Below, in pieces: positions 53,016-61,731 of a stretch of DNA of 64,000 nucleotides. The translations under genes and the position numbers were made by a program. Source of the DNA: Thiohalobacter sp. IOR34 (GTDB lineage Bacteria; Pseudomonadota; Gammaproteobacteria; Thiohalobacterales; Thiohalobacteraceae); NCBI RefSeq assembly GCF_030406045.1, contig NZ_CP128988.1, positions 62,001-126,000 on the forward strand, in the 5' to 3' direction. Under the pieces are notes generated by a model, which saw only the letters and a program-made list of their open reading frames with translations, was not told where the DNA came from and did no database searches. Position 1 is the stretch's first letter, and each line of letters opens with the position of its first letter.

Positions 53016-55313
53016 TCAGCCGGCCTCGTCCGCCTCGGCGGTTTCCACCGGCTCGGCGAACTTGCAGTCCTTCTGCGGGCAGACCTTTTCGGTGCCGCGG
53101 CGCTTGGTGGTCTTCAGGGTCAGCATCGGCCAGCCGCATTCCGGACAGGGCTCGTCGAGCGGCTCGTTCCAGACCGCGTACTTGCAGTCCGGGTAGGTGG
53201 AGCAGGAGTAGAAGATCTTGCCATTGCGCGACTTGCGCTTGAGCATGCTGCCCTTGCCGCACACCGGGCAGGGGACGCCGGTGTCCTCGGGTTTCTCCAG
53301 CGGCTCGATGTGCTTGCAGTCGGGATAGCTGGAGCAGCCGATGAACTTGCCGTAGCGGCCGCTGCGGATGATCAGGTCGGACCCGCATTCCGGGCACTTG
53401 CGGCCCTCGACCACCTCCGGTTCCGCGGATGCCGCGTCCTCGCCGAGGTTGCGGGTGTAGTCGCATTCCGGGTAGCCGGAGCAGCCGACGAAGCGGCCGC
53501 GGCGGCCGAGCTTGATCTGCAGCGGCTTGCCGCATTTCGGACAGCTCTCGTCCAGCGCCTCGGTGGTGACGTCCTTGCGCGAGACGCTGGCCTCCTTGTC
53601 CTCGACCTGCTTGTGGAAGGGCTCCCAGAAGCTCTTCAGCAGCGGGATCCATTCCCGCTCGCCGCGGGCGATCTCGTCGAGGTCGTCCTCCAGGCGCGCG
53701 GTGAAGTCGTAGTCGACGTACTGGGTGAAGTGGTCGGTGAGGAACTTGGCGACGATGCGGCCGACATCGGTCGGCTGGAAGCGGCGCTTCTCCAGGGTGA
53801 CGTATTCACGGGCCAGCAGGGTGGAGATGATGGTGGCGTAGGTCGAGGGCCGGCCGATGCCATGTTCCTCCAGAGTCTTGACCAGGCTGGCCTCGGTGTA
53901 GCGCGGCGGCGGCTCGGTGAAGTGCTGCTCCGGGCGGATGGCCAGCAGCTTGACGACGTCGCCCTCCTCCAGCGGCGGCAGCAGCTTCTCCTCGCCACCG
54001 GCCTTCTTGTCGTCGACGCTCTCCTGGTAGACGGCCATGAAACCGGGCTTGGCCACGGTGGAGCCGGTGGCGCGCAGGATGTTGCCCTCGCCGCAGGGGA
54101 AATCGACACCCACCGTGTGTATGGTGGCGTGGATCATCTGGCAGGCGATGGTGCGCTTCCAGATCAGGCTGTAGAGCTTGTACTGGTCGGTACTCAGGTA
54201 CTGCTTGATCTCCTCGGGGGTGCGCAGCGCCGAGGTGGGGCGGATCGCCTCGTGGGCCTCCTGGGCGTTCTTGGCCTTGGTCTTGTACAGCCGCGGCTTG
54301 TCCGGCAGGTTGTCCTTGCCGTAGCGTTCGGCGATCAGCGCGCGGATTTCGTCCAGCGCCTCGTTGGCCAGGTTGACCGAGTCGGTGCGCATGTAGGTGA
54401 TCAGACCCACCGAGCCGCTGCCGGTGTCGATGCCCTCGTAGAGCTGCTGGGCGACGCGCATGGTGCGGCTGGCGGAGAAACCGAGCTTGCGCGAGGCCTC
54501 CTGCTGCAGGGTCGAGGTGGTGAAGGGCGGCGAGGGGTTGCGCCGGCGCTGCTTCTTCTCCACCTTGCCGACGGTCAGCTGGCCGCCCGCCGCCTCCAGC
54601 AACTCCTTCTCCACCGCGTGGGCCTGTTCGGCCTTGCCGATGTCGAACTGGCCGAGCTTCTTGCCGTGCAGCTGACTGAGCTTGGCGCTGAAGTCCTGGC
54701 TGTCCTTTTCCAGGTCGGCCTCGATGGTCCAGTATTCGCGGGGCTTGAAACGCTCGATCTCCTCCTCGCGCTCGACGATCATGCGCAGCGCCGGGCTCTG
54801 CACCCGGCCGGCCGACAGTCCGCGGCGGATCTTCTTCCACAGCAGCGGCGAGAGGTTGAAGCCGACCAGGTAGTCCAGGGCCCGGCGCGCCTGCTGGGCG
54901 TTGACCAGGTCCATGGACAGCTCGCGGGGATGCTCGATGGCCTCCTGGATGGCGCGCTTGGTGATCTCGTGGAACACCACCCGGTAGACCGGCTTGTCCT
55001 TCAGCACTCCGCGGTCCTTGAGGATCTCGTACAGATGCCAGGAGATGGCCTCGCCCTCGCGGTCCGGGTCGGTGGCGAGATACAGGGCATCGGCCTTCTT
55101 CATCGCCTTGGCAATGGCGTCGACGTGCTTGGCGTTCTTGTCGATCACCTGGTACTTCATGGCAAAGTCGTGCTCGGTGTCGACCGCGCCGCCCTTGGGT
55201 ACCAGGTCGCGCACGTGGCCATAGGAGGCCATCACCTCGAAATCCTTGCCCAGGTATTTCTTGATGGTCTTGGCCTTGGCCGGGGATTCGACGATCACCA
55301 GGTGCTTGCTCAT
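53016..55313 (-). CDS. topA: DNA topoisomerase I
   Basis: Type IA topoisomerase that relaxes negative supercoils. The 765-aa product starts MSKHLVIVESPAKAKTIKKY. The active-site Tyr is Y307 in GLITYMRTDSVN. TOPRIM acidic residues lie in LATDPDREGEAISWHL. Four Cys4-type zinc-binding repeats occupy the last ~170 residues (for example CPKCG and CSGYPEC, CPECG and CSSYPDC). An upstream ATG adds 18 residues without conservation. Confidence 0.98.
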   Translation of the reverse strand: MSKHLVIVESPAKAKTIKKYLGKDFEVMASYGHVRDLVPKGGAVDTEHDFAMKYQVIDKNAKHVDAIAKAMKKADALYLATDPDREGEAISWHLYEILKDRGVLKDKPVYRVVFHEITKRAIQEAIEHPRELSMDLVNAQQARRALDYLVGFNLSPLLWKKIRRGLSAGRVQSPALRMIVEREEEIERFKPREYWTIEADLEKDSQDFSAKLSQLHGKKLGQFDIGKAEQAHAVEKELLEAAGGQLTVGKVEKKQRRRNPSPPFTTSTLQQEASRKLGFSASRTMRVAQQLYEGIDTGSGSVGLITYMRTDSVNLANEALDEIRALIAERYGKDNLPDKPRLYKTKAKNAQEAHEAIRPTSALRTPEEIKQYLSTDQYKLYSLIWKRTIACQMIHATIHTVGVDFPCGEGNILRATGSTVAKPGFMAVYQESVDDKKAGGEEKLLPPLEEGDVVKLLAIRPEQHFTEPPPRYTEASLVKTLEEHGIGRPSTYATIISTLLAREYVTLEKRRFQPTDVGRIVAKFLTDHFTQYVDYDFTARLEDDLDEIARGEREWIPLLKSFWEPFHKQVEDKEASVSRKDVTTEALDESCPKCGKPLQIKLGRRGRFVGCSGYPECDYTRNLGEDAASAEPEVVEGRKCPECGSDLIIRSGRYGKFIGCSSYPDCKHIEPLEKPEDTGVPCPVCGKGSMLKRKSRNGKIFYSCSTYPDCKYAVWNEPLDEPCPECGWPMLTLKTTKRRGTEKVCPQKDCKFAEPVETAEADEAG

Positions 55314-55418
55314 GATGCCATTGGTCAGGGGGTCAAAAGGGTTCTGGGAGGGGCCGCCCTCCGCCACGGAGGGGGCGGGCGGGCGTGCGCGGCGCGGGGT
55401 CGGTCCCGCGCCACGGGT

Positions 55419-55898
55419 TCAGTGCAGCCGGCCGGGCGTGTCGTCGAAGACCAGGTCTTCCATCCAGGCGTAGGCGGCCTCCTGGCCGGGCTGGTTGAAC
55501 AGCACCATGAGAATGATCCATTTCAGTTGCTCGAGGTCGACGTCCGCCGCGTCCAGCGCCATGACCCGGTCGATGACCAGTTCGCGGCTGCTGGCGGTGA
55601 GTATGCCCATCTGTTCCAGGAACATGAGAAAGCCACGGGATTCCACGTCCAGCCGCTGGCATTCCGCCTCGGTGAACAGGCGGATGGCGTGGGCGGTCTG
55701 GGCGGCCGGGATGCCGCTGTCGCGGAACCGGGTCAGGCCCTCCAGCCAATCGAAGGCCTTGTTGATCTCGGCGGGGGCGAAGCCGGCCTCGAGCAACTCG
55801 ACATGCAGCGAATCGCGATCCGGCTGGGGCTCGATATCCTCGTCCATGTAATAGTTTTCAAACAGATACATCAGCACGTCGAGCATGCTTTCTTTCAT
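55419..55898 (-). CDS. smg: Smg protein (DUF494)
   Basis: A 159-aa DUF494 protein starting MKESMLDVLMYLFENYYM, the family signature. The second half has FLMFLEQMGILTASSREL and LKWIILMVLFNQPGQEAAY. Smg is nearly always encoded between dprA and topA or def; its function is unknown. Its start lies one base after the dprA stop codon region, so the two genes are almost certainly co-translated. Confidence 0.95.
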   Translation of the reverse strand: MKESMLDVLMYLFENYYMDEDIEPQPDRDSLHVELLEAGFAPAEINKAFDWLEGLTRFRDSGIPAAQTAHAIRLFTEAECQRLDVESRGFLMFLEQMGILTASSRELVIDRVMALDAADVDLEQLKWIILMVLFNQPGQEAAYAWMEDLVFDDTPGRLH

Positions 55899-55899
55899 T

Positions 55900-57003
55900 T
55901 CAACCTCTCTTCTCGGTCCGGACATAGCGCCCCCCGCTCAGCGCGGAGACGTAGCCATCCAGCTCTAGGATCAGGAGCATGGAGGAAACCGCCTCTGCCG
56001 TCAATCCGCTGCGCTCCACCAGCTGGTCCACGGAAACCGGATCGTAGCCAAGGGATTCAAGCAGCGCCTGCTGGTCGTCGGAGAGCCCGGCGTCCCGCTG
56101 CGGCGCGGTTTCCGCCGCCGTCGCGGATGCCTGCAGCGTGCCGGCCAGCGGCCCCAGTTCCTCGAGAATGTCGGCGGCTGTCTCCACCAGCTTGGCGCCC
56201 TGGCGGAGCAGCGCGTGGCAGCCGCGGGCCAGCGGATTGTGGATGGAGCCGGGGATGGCGAACACCTCCCGACCCTGCTCGGTGGCCAGGCGGGCGGTGA
56301 TCAGGGAACCGGAGCGCGGTGCCGCCTCGACCACCAGGGTGCCGAGGCTGAGGCCGCTGATGATGCGGTTGCGGCGCGGGAAGTTCTCCGGCCGCGGCCC
56401 GGTGCCCGGCGGGAACTCGGTGACCAGCGCGCCCTGTCCGGCGATGCTGTGGGCCAGCTCGCGGTTGCGGGCCGGATAGACCCGGTCGGGGCCGGTGCCG
56501 GTCACCGCCAGGGTGGCGCCGCCCGCCTGCAACGCCCCGCGGTGAGCGGCGCTGTCGATGCCGAGTGCCAGGCCGCTGGTGATGAGCAGGCCGGTGCGGG
56601 CCAGGCAGGCGGCGAAATCACGGGCGGTCTGGATACCGCCGGCGGTGGGGTTGCGGCTGCCGACCACGGCCAGTTGCGGGGCCGAGAGCCAGCCGGGATC
56701 GCCCTGCACGAACAGCAGGGGCGGCGGGTCGGGGATCTCCTTCAGCAGGGCGGGATAGGCCGGGTCGTGCAGGGTGAGGATGTGCCGTCCGGGCGCCTCT
56801 CGCCAGCGCAGGTCGGCCTCGGCGGCACCGGGGTCGCTCCGGCGCAGGGCCTCGCGCAGCTCCGGCGGCAGCTCGGCCGGCGGCCCGGCCAGCAGCTCGG
56901 CGGGTGAGGCCAGGTCCAGCAGCCGCCGGAAGGTCGCGCTGCCGATGCCGGGGGCGCGCCACAGGCGCAGCCAGGCCAGCAGCTCCTCCTCGGCGCGGCT
57001 CAT
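55900..57003 (-). CDS. dprA: DNA-processing protein DprA
   Basis: A single-stranded-DNA-binding Rossmann protein that loads RecA on incoming DNA in natural transformation, and is widespread in non-competent species too. 367 aa. The Rossmann-like core has AVVGSRNPTAGGIQTARDFA, ITSGLALGIDSAAHRGAL, GTGPDRVYPARNREL and PRRNRIISGLSLGTLVVEAA. A C-terminal winged-helix domain (about 310-365) follows an Ala-rich linker. Confidence 0.96.
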   Translation of the reverse strand: MSRAEEELLAWLRLWRAPGIGSATFRRLLDLASPAELLAGPPAELPPELREALRRSDPGAAEADLRWREAPGRHILTLHDPAYPALLKEIPDPPPLLFVQGDPGWLSAPQLAVVGSRNPTAGGIQTARDFAACLARTGLLITSGLALGIDSAAHRGALQAGGATLAVTGTGPDRVYPARNRELAHSIAGQGALVTEFPPGTGPRPENFPRRNRIISGLSLGTLVVEAAPRSGSLITARLATEQGREVFAIPGSIHNPLARGCHALLRQGAKLVETAADILEELGPLAGTLQASATAAETAPQRDAGLSDDQQALLESLGYDPVSVDQLVERSGLTAEAVSSMLLILELDGYVSALSGGRYVRTEKRG

Positions 57004-57027
57004 GCGGCCGGCCGCCGCGTGCGGGAT

Positions 57028-58053
57028 TCAGGGCGTGGTGACGATATCCAGTACATGGATGGGCCGGGTCGCTTCCATGATCAACCCGAAACTCACCTTG
57101 TCGAAGGTGCGGAACACCAGCATCAGCCCGGCCTCCTCGTCGGGCAGCCTGACCTTCTCCTTGCCGCCGGCGATGCGGTCGCGGATGGTCTCGCCCGCCT
57201 GCATGACGCGCAGTACGTGACCGACCTCCATGCCTTCACGCTTGCCGCGGTTGATGACCACCACCTGGTACTGGCCGATCTGGCTGACGCCGTCCAGCAC
57301 CGAGATGATCTGGCCGCGCAGGCCCGGCTGCGGCGGGTGCGGCAGGAAGGACAGGTGGATCTCGTCCTCCTCCACCGGCATCAGGCGGTCGCCGATGTTG
57401 ACCTCGCGGCTGGTGCGGGTCAGGGTGAGGGTGGCCGGGTCGCCGAACCGCTGTACCCGGGCGTCGCCCACATAGACCGCCTCGTGGCCGAGCAGCTCGC
57501 CGGTCTCGGGGTCGGTGAAGGGCTCGCCGGGGCGGAACAGGTTGTAGCGGCCATAGGCGTTGCTGCTGATGCCGCGCACATAGATGCGGTCGCCGGCGCC
57601 GGTGACGATGTGTTCATCCGGGCTGTCGAGGACATAGGGTGCCGCCTTCAGGGTCTCCTCGCTCACCACCAGCGGCTGGGTGAGGAACTGGCGGATGGCG
57701 TCGATCGGGATGGTGGGGATGGCCTGGTCGATGCGGGTCACCCGGGCATGGGGCGACAGCTTGACCGTGGGACGGCCGCGCTCGACGCGCAGCTGGGGCC
57801 GGCCGTCGACGTAGACCAGGCGGATGACGTCGCCCGGATAGATGAGATGGGGGTTCTCGATCTGCGGATTGGCGTACCAGACCTCCGGCCACAGCCAGGG
57901 ATCGCGCAGGAAGCGGGCCGAGATGTCCCACAGGGTGTCACCCGGCACCACCACGTAGCGCTCGGGATGGTCGGGGTTGAGGGCGATTTCGTCCGCCCAG
58001 CTGAGGACGGTGAAGCAGGCGGCGAGGATGAATCCAAACAGTTTTCTGGCCAT
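57028..58053 (-). CDS. LysM-domain periplasmic protein
   Basis: A 341-aa exported protein. The signal peptide covers about residues 1-20. The LysM domain (about 33-82) contains YVVVPGDTLWDISARFL and PHLIYPGDVIRLVYVDG. The remainder is a beta-rich domain usual for the LysM proteins encoded upstream of dprA in gammaproteobacteria. LysM binds peptidoglycan; the role is likely in cell-wall maintenance but is not established. It starts 191 bp from def, with which it is divergent. Start chosen at MARKLFGFILAA. Confidence 0.9.
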   Translation of the reverse strand: MARKLFGFILAACFTVLSWADEIALNPDHPERYVVVPGDTLWDISARFLRDPWLWPEVWYANPQIENPHLIYPGDVIRLVYVDGRPQLRVERGRPTVKLSPHARVTRIDQAIPTIPIDAIRQFLTQPLVVSEETLKAAPYVLDSPDEHIVTGAGDRIYVRGISSNAYGRYNLFRPGEPFTDPETGELLGHEAVYVGDARVQRFGDPATLTLTRTSREVNIGDRLMPVEEDEIHLSFLPHPPQPGLRGQIISVLDGVSQIGQYQVVVINRGKREGMEVGHVLRVMQAGETIRDRIAGGKEKVRLPDEEAGLMLVFRTFDKVSFGLIMEATRPIHVLDIVTTP

Positions 58054-58244
58054 ATGCGTCCCTTTGATTCTTGGGGCCGGTACGGTGGCCCGGTGGCTGG
58101 CACGCCGCCGGCGGGCCTCCCTGTCCAATAACCCTGTCCAGCGCGCTGTGTAAACAGGGCTTGAATTCCAGTATTATCGAAGCCTTAGCGAGTTACTTTA
58201 GCAATATATCCCAATGCGCGAAAGGCGTTTGTGAAGCACAGCAC

Positions 58245-58787
58245 ATGGCCAAGCTCGAAATCCTCCACTTTCCCGACGAACGTCTGCGAACCCGTGCCGA
58301 GCCCGTGGAACAGGTCGACGATGCGCTGCGCCGGTTGATCGACGACATGTTCGAGACCATGTACGCGGCGCCGGGCATCGGCCTGGCCGCGACCCAGGTC
58401 AACGTCCACCGGCGGCTGATCGTGATCGACATCAGCGAGGAGAAGGATCAGCCACTGGTGCTGATCAATCCCGAGATCCTCGCGCGTGACGGCGTCGAGG
58501 AGATGGAGGAGGGCTGTCTGTCGGTGCCCGGGATCTACGAAAAGGTACAGCGCGCCGATTCGGTGCGGGTGCGGGCACTGGACCGCGACGGCCGGCCCTT
58601 CGAGCTGGAGGCCGACGGCCTGTTGGCGGTCTGCATCCAGCACGAGATCGATCACCTGGACGGTAAGCTGTTCGTCGACTATCTGTCCAGCCTCAAGCGC
58701 CAGCGGATCCGCAAGAAGCTGGAGAAGGCCCGGCGCCAGCACAGCCTGCCCGCCGAGCCGCTCAAGCATCCGGAGCCCGTCATCTGA
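58245..58787 (+). CDS. def: Peptide deformylase
   Basis: Removes the formyl group from nascent N-terminal Met. The 180-aa product has the three metal motifs: [20 protein letters not shown] (Cys ligand) and QHEIDHLDG (two His ligands and catalytic Glu). It heads the def-fmt-rsmB-DUF4390-ntrY run; fmt follows after 75 bp. The gap to the divergent LysM gene should hold its promoter, but no clear -35/-10 pair stands out. Confidence 0.98.
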   Translation: MAKLEILHFPDERLRTRAEPVEQVDDALRRLIDDMFETMYAAPGIGLAATQVNVHRRLIVIDISEEKDQPLVLINPEILARDGVEEMEEGCLSVPGIYEKVQRADSVRVRALDRDGRPFELEADGLLAVCIQHEIDHLDGKLFVDYLSSLKRQRIRKKLEKARRQHSLPAEPLKHPEPVI

Positions 58788-58862
58788 GGCTCGGCTGGCG
58801 TGGTCCCTTCCCGCCGACTGCTATATCCTGTCGGCCTTCACATTAGATAGACACCTGTCTCC

Positions 58863-59810
58863 ATGCGCATCCTCTTTGCCGGTACTCCCGAGTTCGCCGT
58901 TCCGCCGCTCCAGGCCCTGCTCGACGATGGCCGTCACCAGGTGGTGGCCGTCTATACCCAGCCCGACCGGCCGGCCGGCCGCGGCCGCAAGCTGCGCGCC
59001 AGCCCGGTGAAGACGCTTGCCCTGGAGCGCGGCATCCCCGTGGAACAACCGGCCAGCCTGCGTGAGCCGGAGGCCCAGCAGGTGCTGGCCGGCTATGCCC
59101 CGGACCTGATGGTGGTGGTCGCCTACGGTCTGCTGCTGCCCCAGGCGGTGCTCGATCTGCCGACCCGCGGCTGCGTCAACATCCACGCCTCTCTGCTGCC
59201 GCGCTGGCGCGGGGCCGCACCCATCCAGCGCGCCATCCTCGCCGGTGATCGCGAGACCGGCGTCACCCTGATGCAGATGGAGGCCGGACTCGACACCGGG
59301 CCGATGCTGGCCCAGGCGCGTTGCCCCATCGGCGAGCTGGAGACCGCGGCCGAGCTGCACGACCGGCTTGCGCAGCTGGGTGCGCAGCTGTTGGTGGACA
59401 GGCTGGACGCCATTCTCGCTGGCGAACTGGACCCCCAGCCCCAGGACGAGAGCCAGGCGACCTATGCGGCCAAGCTGAGCAAGGCGGAGGCGGAGCTCGA
59501 CTGGACCCGTCCGGCGGTCGAGCTGTTGCGCCAGATCAACGCCTTCAATCCCTGGCCGGTGGCGCAGACCGGTTTCCGCGGCCAGGTACTGCGTATCTGG
59601 CGGGCCCGGCCGGTGGCGGTCGACGGCGAGCCGGGCGAGGTGGTTGCCGCTGGCCGGGATGGCGTCGACGTGGCTTGCGGCGAGGGCGGGCTGCGCCTGA
59701 CCGAGGTCCAGCTGCCGGGTGGCAAGCGGGTCAGTGGGGGCGATTTCAGCAATGCCCAGTCGCCGGTCGGCGAGCGCCTGGGTCCGCGTGACGCAGGCGG
59801 GACGGATTGA
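58863..59810 (+). CDS. fmt: Methionyl-tRNA formyltransferase
   Basis: Formylates initiator Met-tRNA. The 315-aa length is normal. The N-terminal start [20 protein letters not shown], the formyl-folate site [19 protein letters not shown] and the following [17 protein letters not shown] are present. The C-terminal OB-like domain begins near residue 205. The last codons overlap the TTG start of rsmB. Confidence 0.98.
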   Translation: MRILFAGTPEFAVPPLQALLDDGRHQVVAVYTQPDRPAGRGRKLRASPVKTLALERGIPVEQPASLREPEAQQVLAGYAPDLMVVVAYGLLLPQAVLDLPTRGCVNIHASLLPRWRGAAPIQRAILAGDRETGVTLMQMEAGLDTGPMLAQARCPIGELETAAELHDRLAQLGAQLLVDRLDAILAGELDPQPQDESQATYAAKLSKAEAELDWTRPAVELLRQINAFNPWPVAQTGFRGQVLRIWRARPVAVDGEPGEVVAAGRDGVDVACGEGGLRLTEVQLPGGKRVSGGDFSNAQSPVGERLGPRDAGGTD

Positions 59811-61138
59811 GCACCACGGCGAAGCTGAATGCACGCCGCGCCGCCGCAGCCGCGCTGGGCCAGGTGCTCGACGGACGTTCGCTGACCACGGCCCTGCCGC
59901 CACTGCTGGCCGAGGTTGAACCACGCGAGCGGCCCTTCGCCCAGGAGATGGCCTATGGCGTGGTGCGCTGGCAGCCGCGGCTTTCCGCCCTGCTCGCCCG
60001 TCTGCTGCAGCGACCGCTGAAACGCAAGGACCGGGACGTCGAATGGCTGCTGCTGGTCGGTCTCTACCAGCTGCTCTATCTCGAGGTGAAACCCTATGCT
60101 GCGGTGCACGCCAGCGTCGAGGCGGTGCGCGAGGCGGGCAAGGGCTGGGCGGCCAAGCTGGTCAATGCGGTGCTGCGCAACGCCCAGCGTCGCGCTGCCG
60201 AGCTGCTGGCCGAGGTCGATGCCGAGCCGGCCGCGCGGCTGGCCCATCCGGAGTGGCTGCTGAGGAGGCTGCGCGGCGACTGGCCGGAGGACTGGGCGGT
60301 GATCGCCGAGGCCAACAACCGGCGGCCGCCGATGTGTCTCAGGGTCAACGCCCGGCAGATGGAGCGGGATGGCTACCTGCAGGCGCTGGCGGCGGCCGGC
60401 ATCGAGGCCGCGCCGCTGGCGATCGGCGACCAGGGGGTGGTGCTGGCGCAGCCGCAGTCGGTGGAGCGCCTGCCGGGCTTCGCCGAGGGGCGGGTCTCGG
60501 TACAGGACGGTGCGGCGCAGCTGGCCGCGCCCCTGCTCGATGCCGGCGCCGGGATGCGGGTGCTGGACGCCTGCGCCGCGCCCGGCGGCAAGACAGCGCA
60601 CATCCTCGAACGCGAGCCGCGCCTCGCCCGCCTGCTGGCGATCGACGCCGAGGCCGGTCGGCTGGCCGATCTGGAAGCGAACCTCGCCCGGCTGGGGCTG
60701 GCGGCCGAGACGCGCGTCGCGGACGCCGCCCGACCCGCGGACTGGTGGGATGGCGAGCCTTTCGAGCGCATCCTGCTCGATGTGCCCTGCTCGGCGACCG
60801 GGGTGATCCGCCGCCACCCCGACATCAAGCTGCTGCGCCGCGAGGCGGACATCGAGGCACTGTTGAAGGCGCAGGCGCGGCTGCTCGACAGCCTCTGGCC
60901 GCTGCTTGCTCCGGGTGGCCTGCTGCTCTATGCGACCTGCTCGGTGCTGCGTGACGAGAACGAGCGCCAGGTGACGGCCTTTCTGGCACGCACCCCGGAT
61001 GCCCGCGAGCTGCCCCTGGACGGGGTCGGCTGGGGACGGCCGCAGGCCGCGGGGCGGCAGATCCTGCCCGGCGAAGGCCAGCCACCGGGCGGTCTGGATG
61101 GTTTCTATTACGCCCGTCTGTTAAAACAGCGGCCATGA
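59807..61138 (+). CDS. rsmB: 16S rRNA m5C967 methyltransferase RsmB
   Basis: SAM-dependent methylation of C967 in 16S rRNA. The 443-aa product starts at a TTG overlapping the fmt stop (TTGA); no ATG or GTG fits better. An N-terminal NusB-like domain (about 1-140) precedes the Rossmann methyltransferase. The SAM loop is [16 protein letters not shown]. The catalytic cysteine motifs are [14 protein letters not shown] and [11 protein letters not shown]. The first usually reads APCSGTG in this family, so two positions deviate but the Cys is kept. Confidence 0.96.
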   Translation: MSTTAKLNARRAAAAALGQVLDGRSLTTALPPLLAEVEPRERPFAQEMAYGVVRWQPRLSALLARLLQRPLKRKDRDVEWLLLVGLYQLLYLEVKPYAAVHASVEAVREAGKGWAAKLVNAVLRNAQRRAAELLAEVDAEPAARLAHPEWLLRRLRGDWPEDWAVIAEANNRRPPMCLRVNARQMERDGYLQALAAAGIEAAPLAIGDQGVVLAQPQSVERLPGFAEGRVSVQDGAAQLAAPLLDAGAGMRVLDACAAPGGKTAHILEREPRLARLLAIDAEAGRLADLEANLARLGLAAETRVADAARPADWWDGEPFERILLDVPCSATGVIRRHPDIKLLRREADIEALLKAQARLLDSLWPLLAPGGLLLYATCSVLRDENERQVTAFLARTPDARELPLDGVGWGRPQAAGRQILPGEGQPPGGLDGFYYARLLKQRP

Positions 61139-61731
61139 GGTACGCGGCGACGACAGGGACGGGGCGGGGCGCCGGCTGGCTGGGGGGGTGGCTGCTGCTG
61201 CTGTGGCTGCTGGCGCCACCGCTGCCGGCCGCGGAGGCGGTGCCGCGTTTCCAGGTGCGCGATCTCAATACCGAGCTGCGCGATGGCGTCTACCGGCTGG
61301 ATGCCAATATCGTCTTTCCGCTCAGCGCGCCGGTCAAGGAGGCGCTGGAGAATGGGGTGCCGCTGGTGTTCGAGCTGCAGATGGAGGTGATCCGCCCGCG
61401 CGACTGGTTGTGGGACGAGACCCTGGCCGCCTTGTCGCTACGTTACCGCTTGCGCTACCACGCCCTGAGCGAACGCTACGTGCTGGAGAACCTGAGTACC
61501 GGCGTGCGGCAGAGCTACCCCAGCCTCAACGAGGCGCTGTACCGCCTCGGCACGCTGCGCGATTTCCCGCTGCTCGACCGTCAGCTGCTGCCGTCCGGCG
61601 GCACCTTCCTCGCCCGGCTGCGCGCCGTGCTCGACATCGAAGCCCTGCCGACCCCGCTGCGGGTGATGGCCTATGTCTCGCGGGCCTGGTGGCTGGGCAG
61701 TGACTGGTACCAATGGCAACTCGAACCCTGA
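61135..61731 (+). CDS. DUF4390 protein
   Basis: A 198-aa DUF4390 protein, often encoded between rsmB and ntrY in gamma- and betaproteobacteria. A hydrophobic signal spans about residues 15-33 (WLGGWLLLLWLLAPPLPAA). The mature part contains VRDLNTELRDGVYRLDANI and DFPLLDRQLLPSGGTFLARL. It is probably periplasmic and linked to the envelope or the kinase encoded next, whose start lies 19 bp inside its 3' end. The function is unknown. Confidence 0.92.
   Translation: MRYAATTGTGRGAGWLGGWLLLLWLLAPPLPAAEAVPRFQVRDLNTELRDGVYRLDANIVFPLSAPVKEALENGVPLVFELQMEVIRPRDWLWDETLAALSLRYRLRYHALSERYVLENLSTGVRQSYPSLNEALYRLGTLRDFPLLDRQLLPSGGTFLARLRAVLDIEALPTPLRVMAYVSRAWWLGSDWYQWQLEP

Noticed and set aside
53010-56300. 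A 1096-codon frame on the plus strand
   Set aside because: It lies antisense to topA, smg and part of dprA, all of which are clear genes. It is a shadow of GC-rich codon usage.
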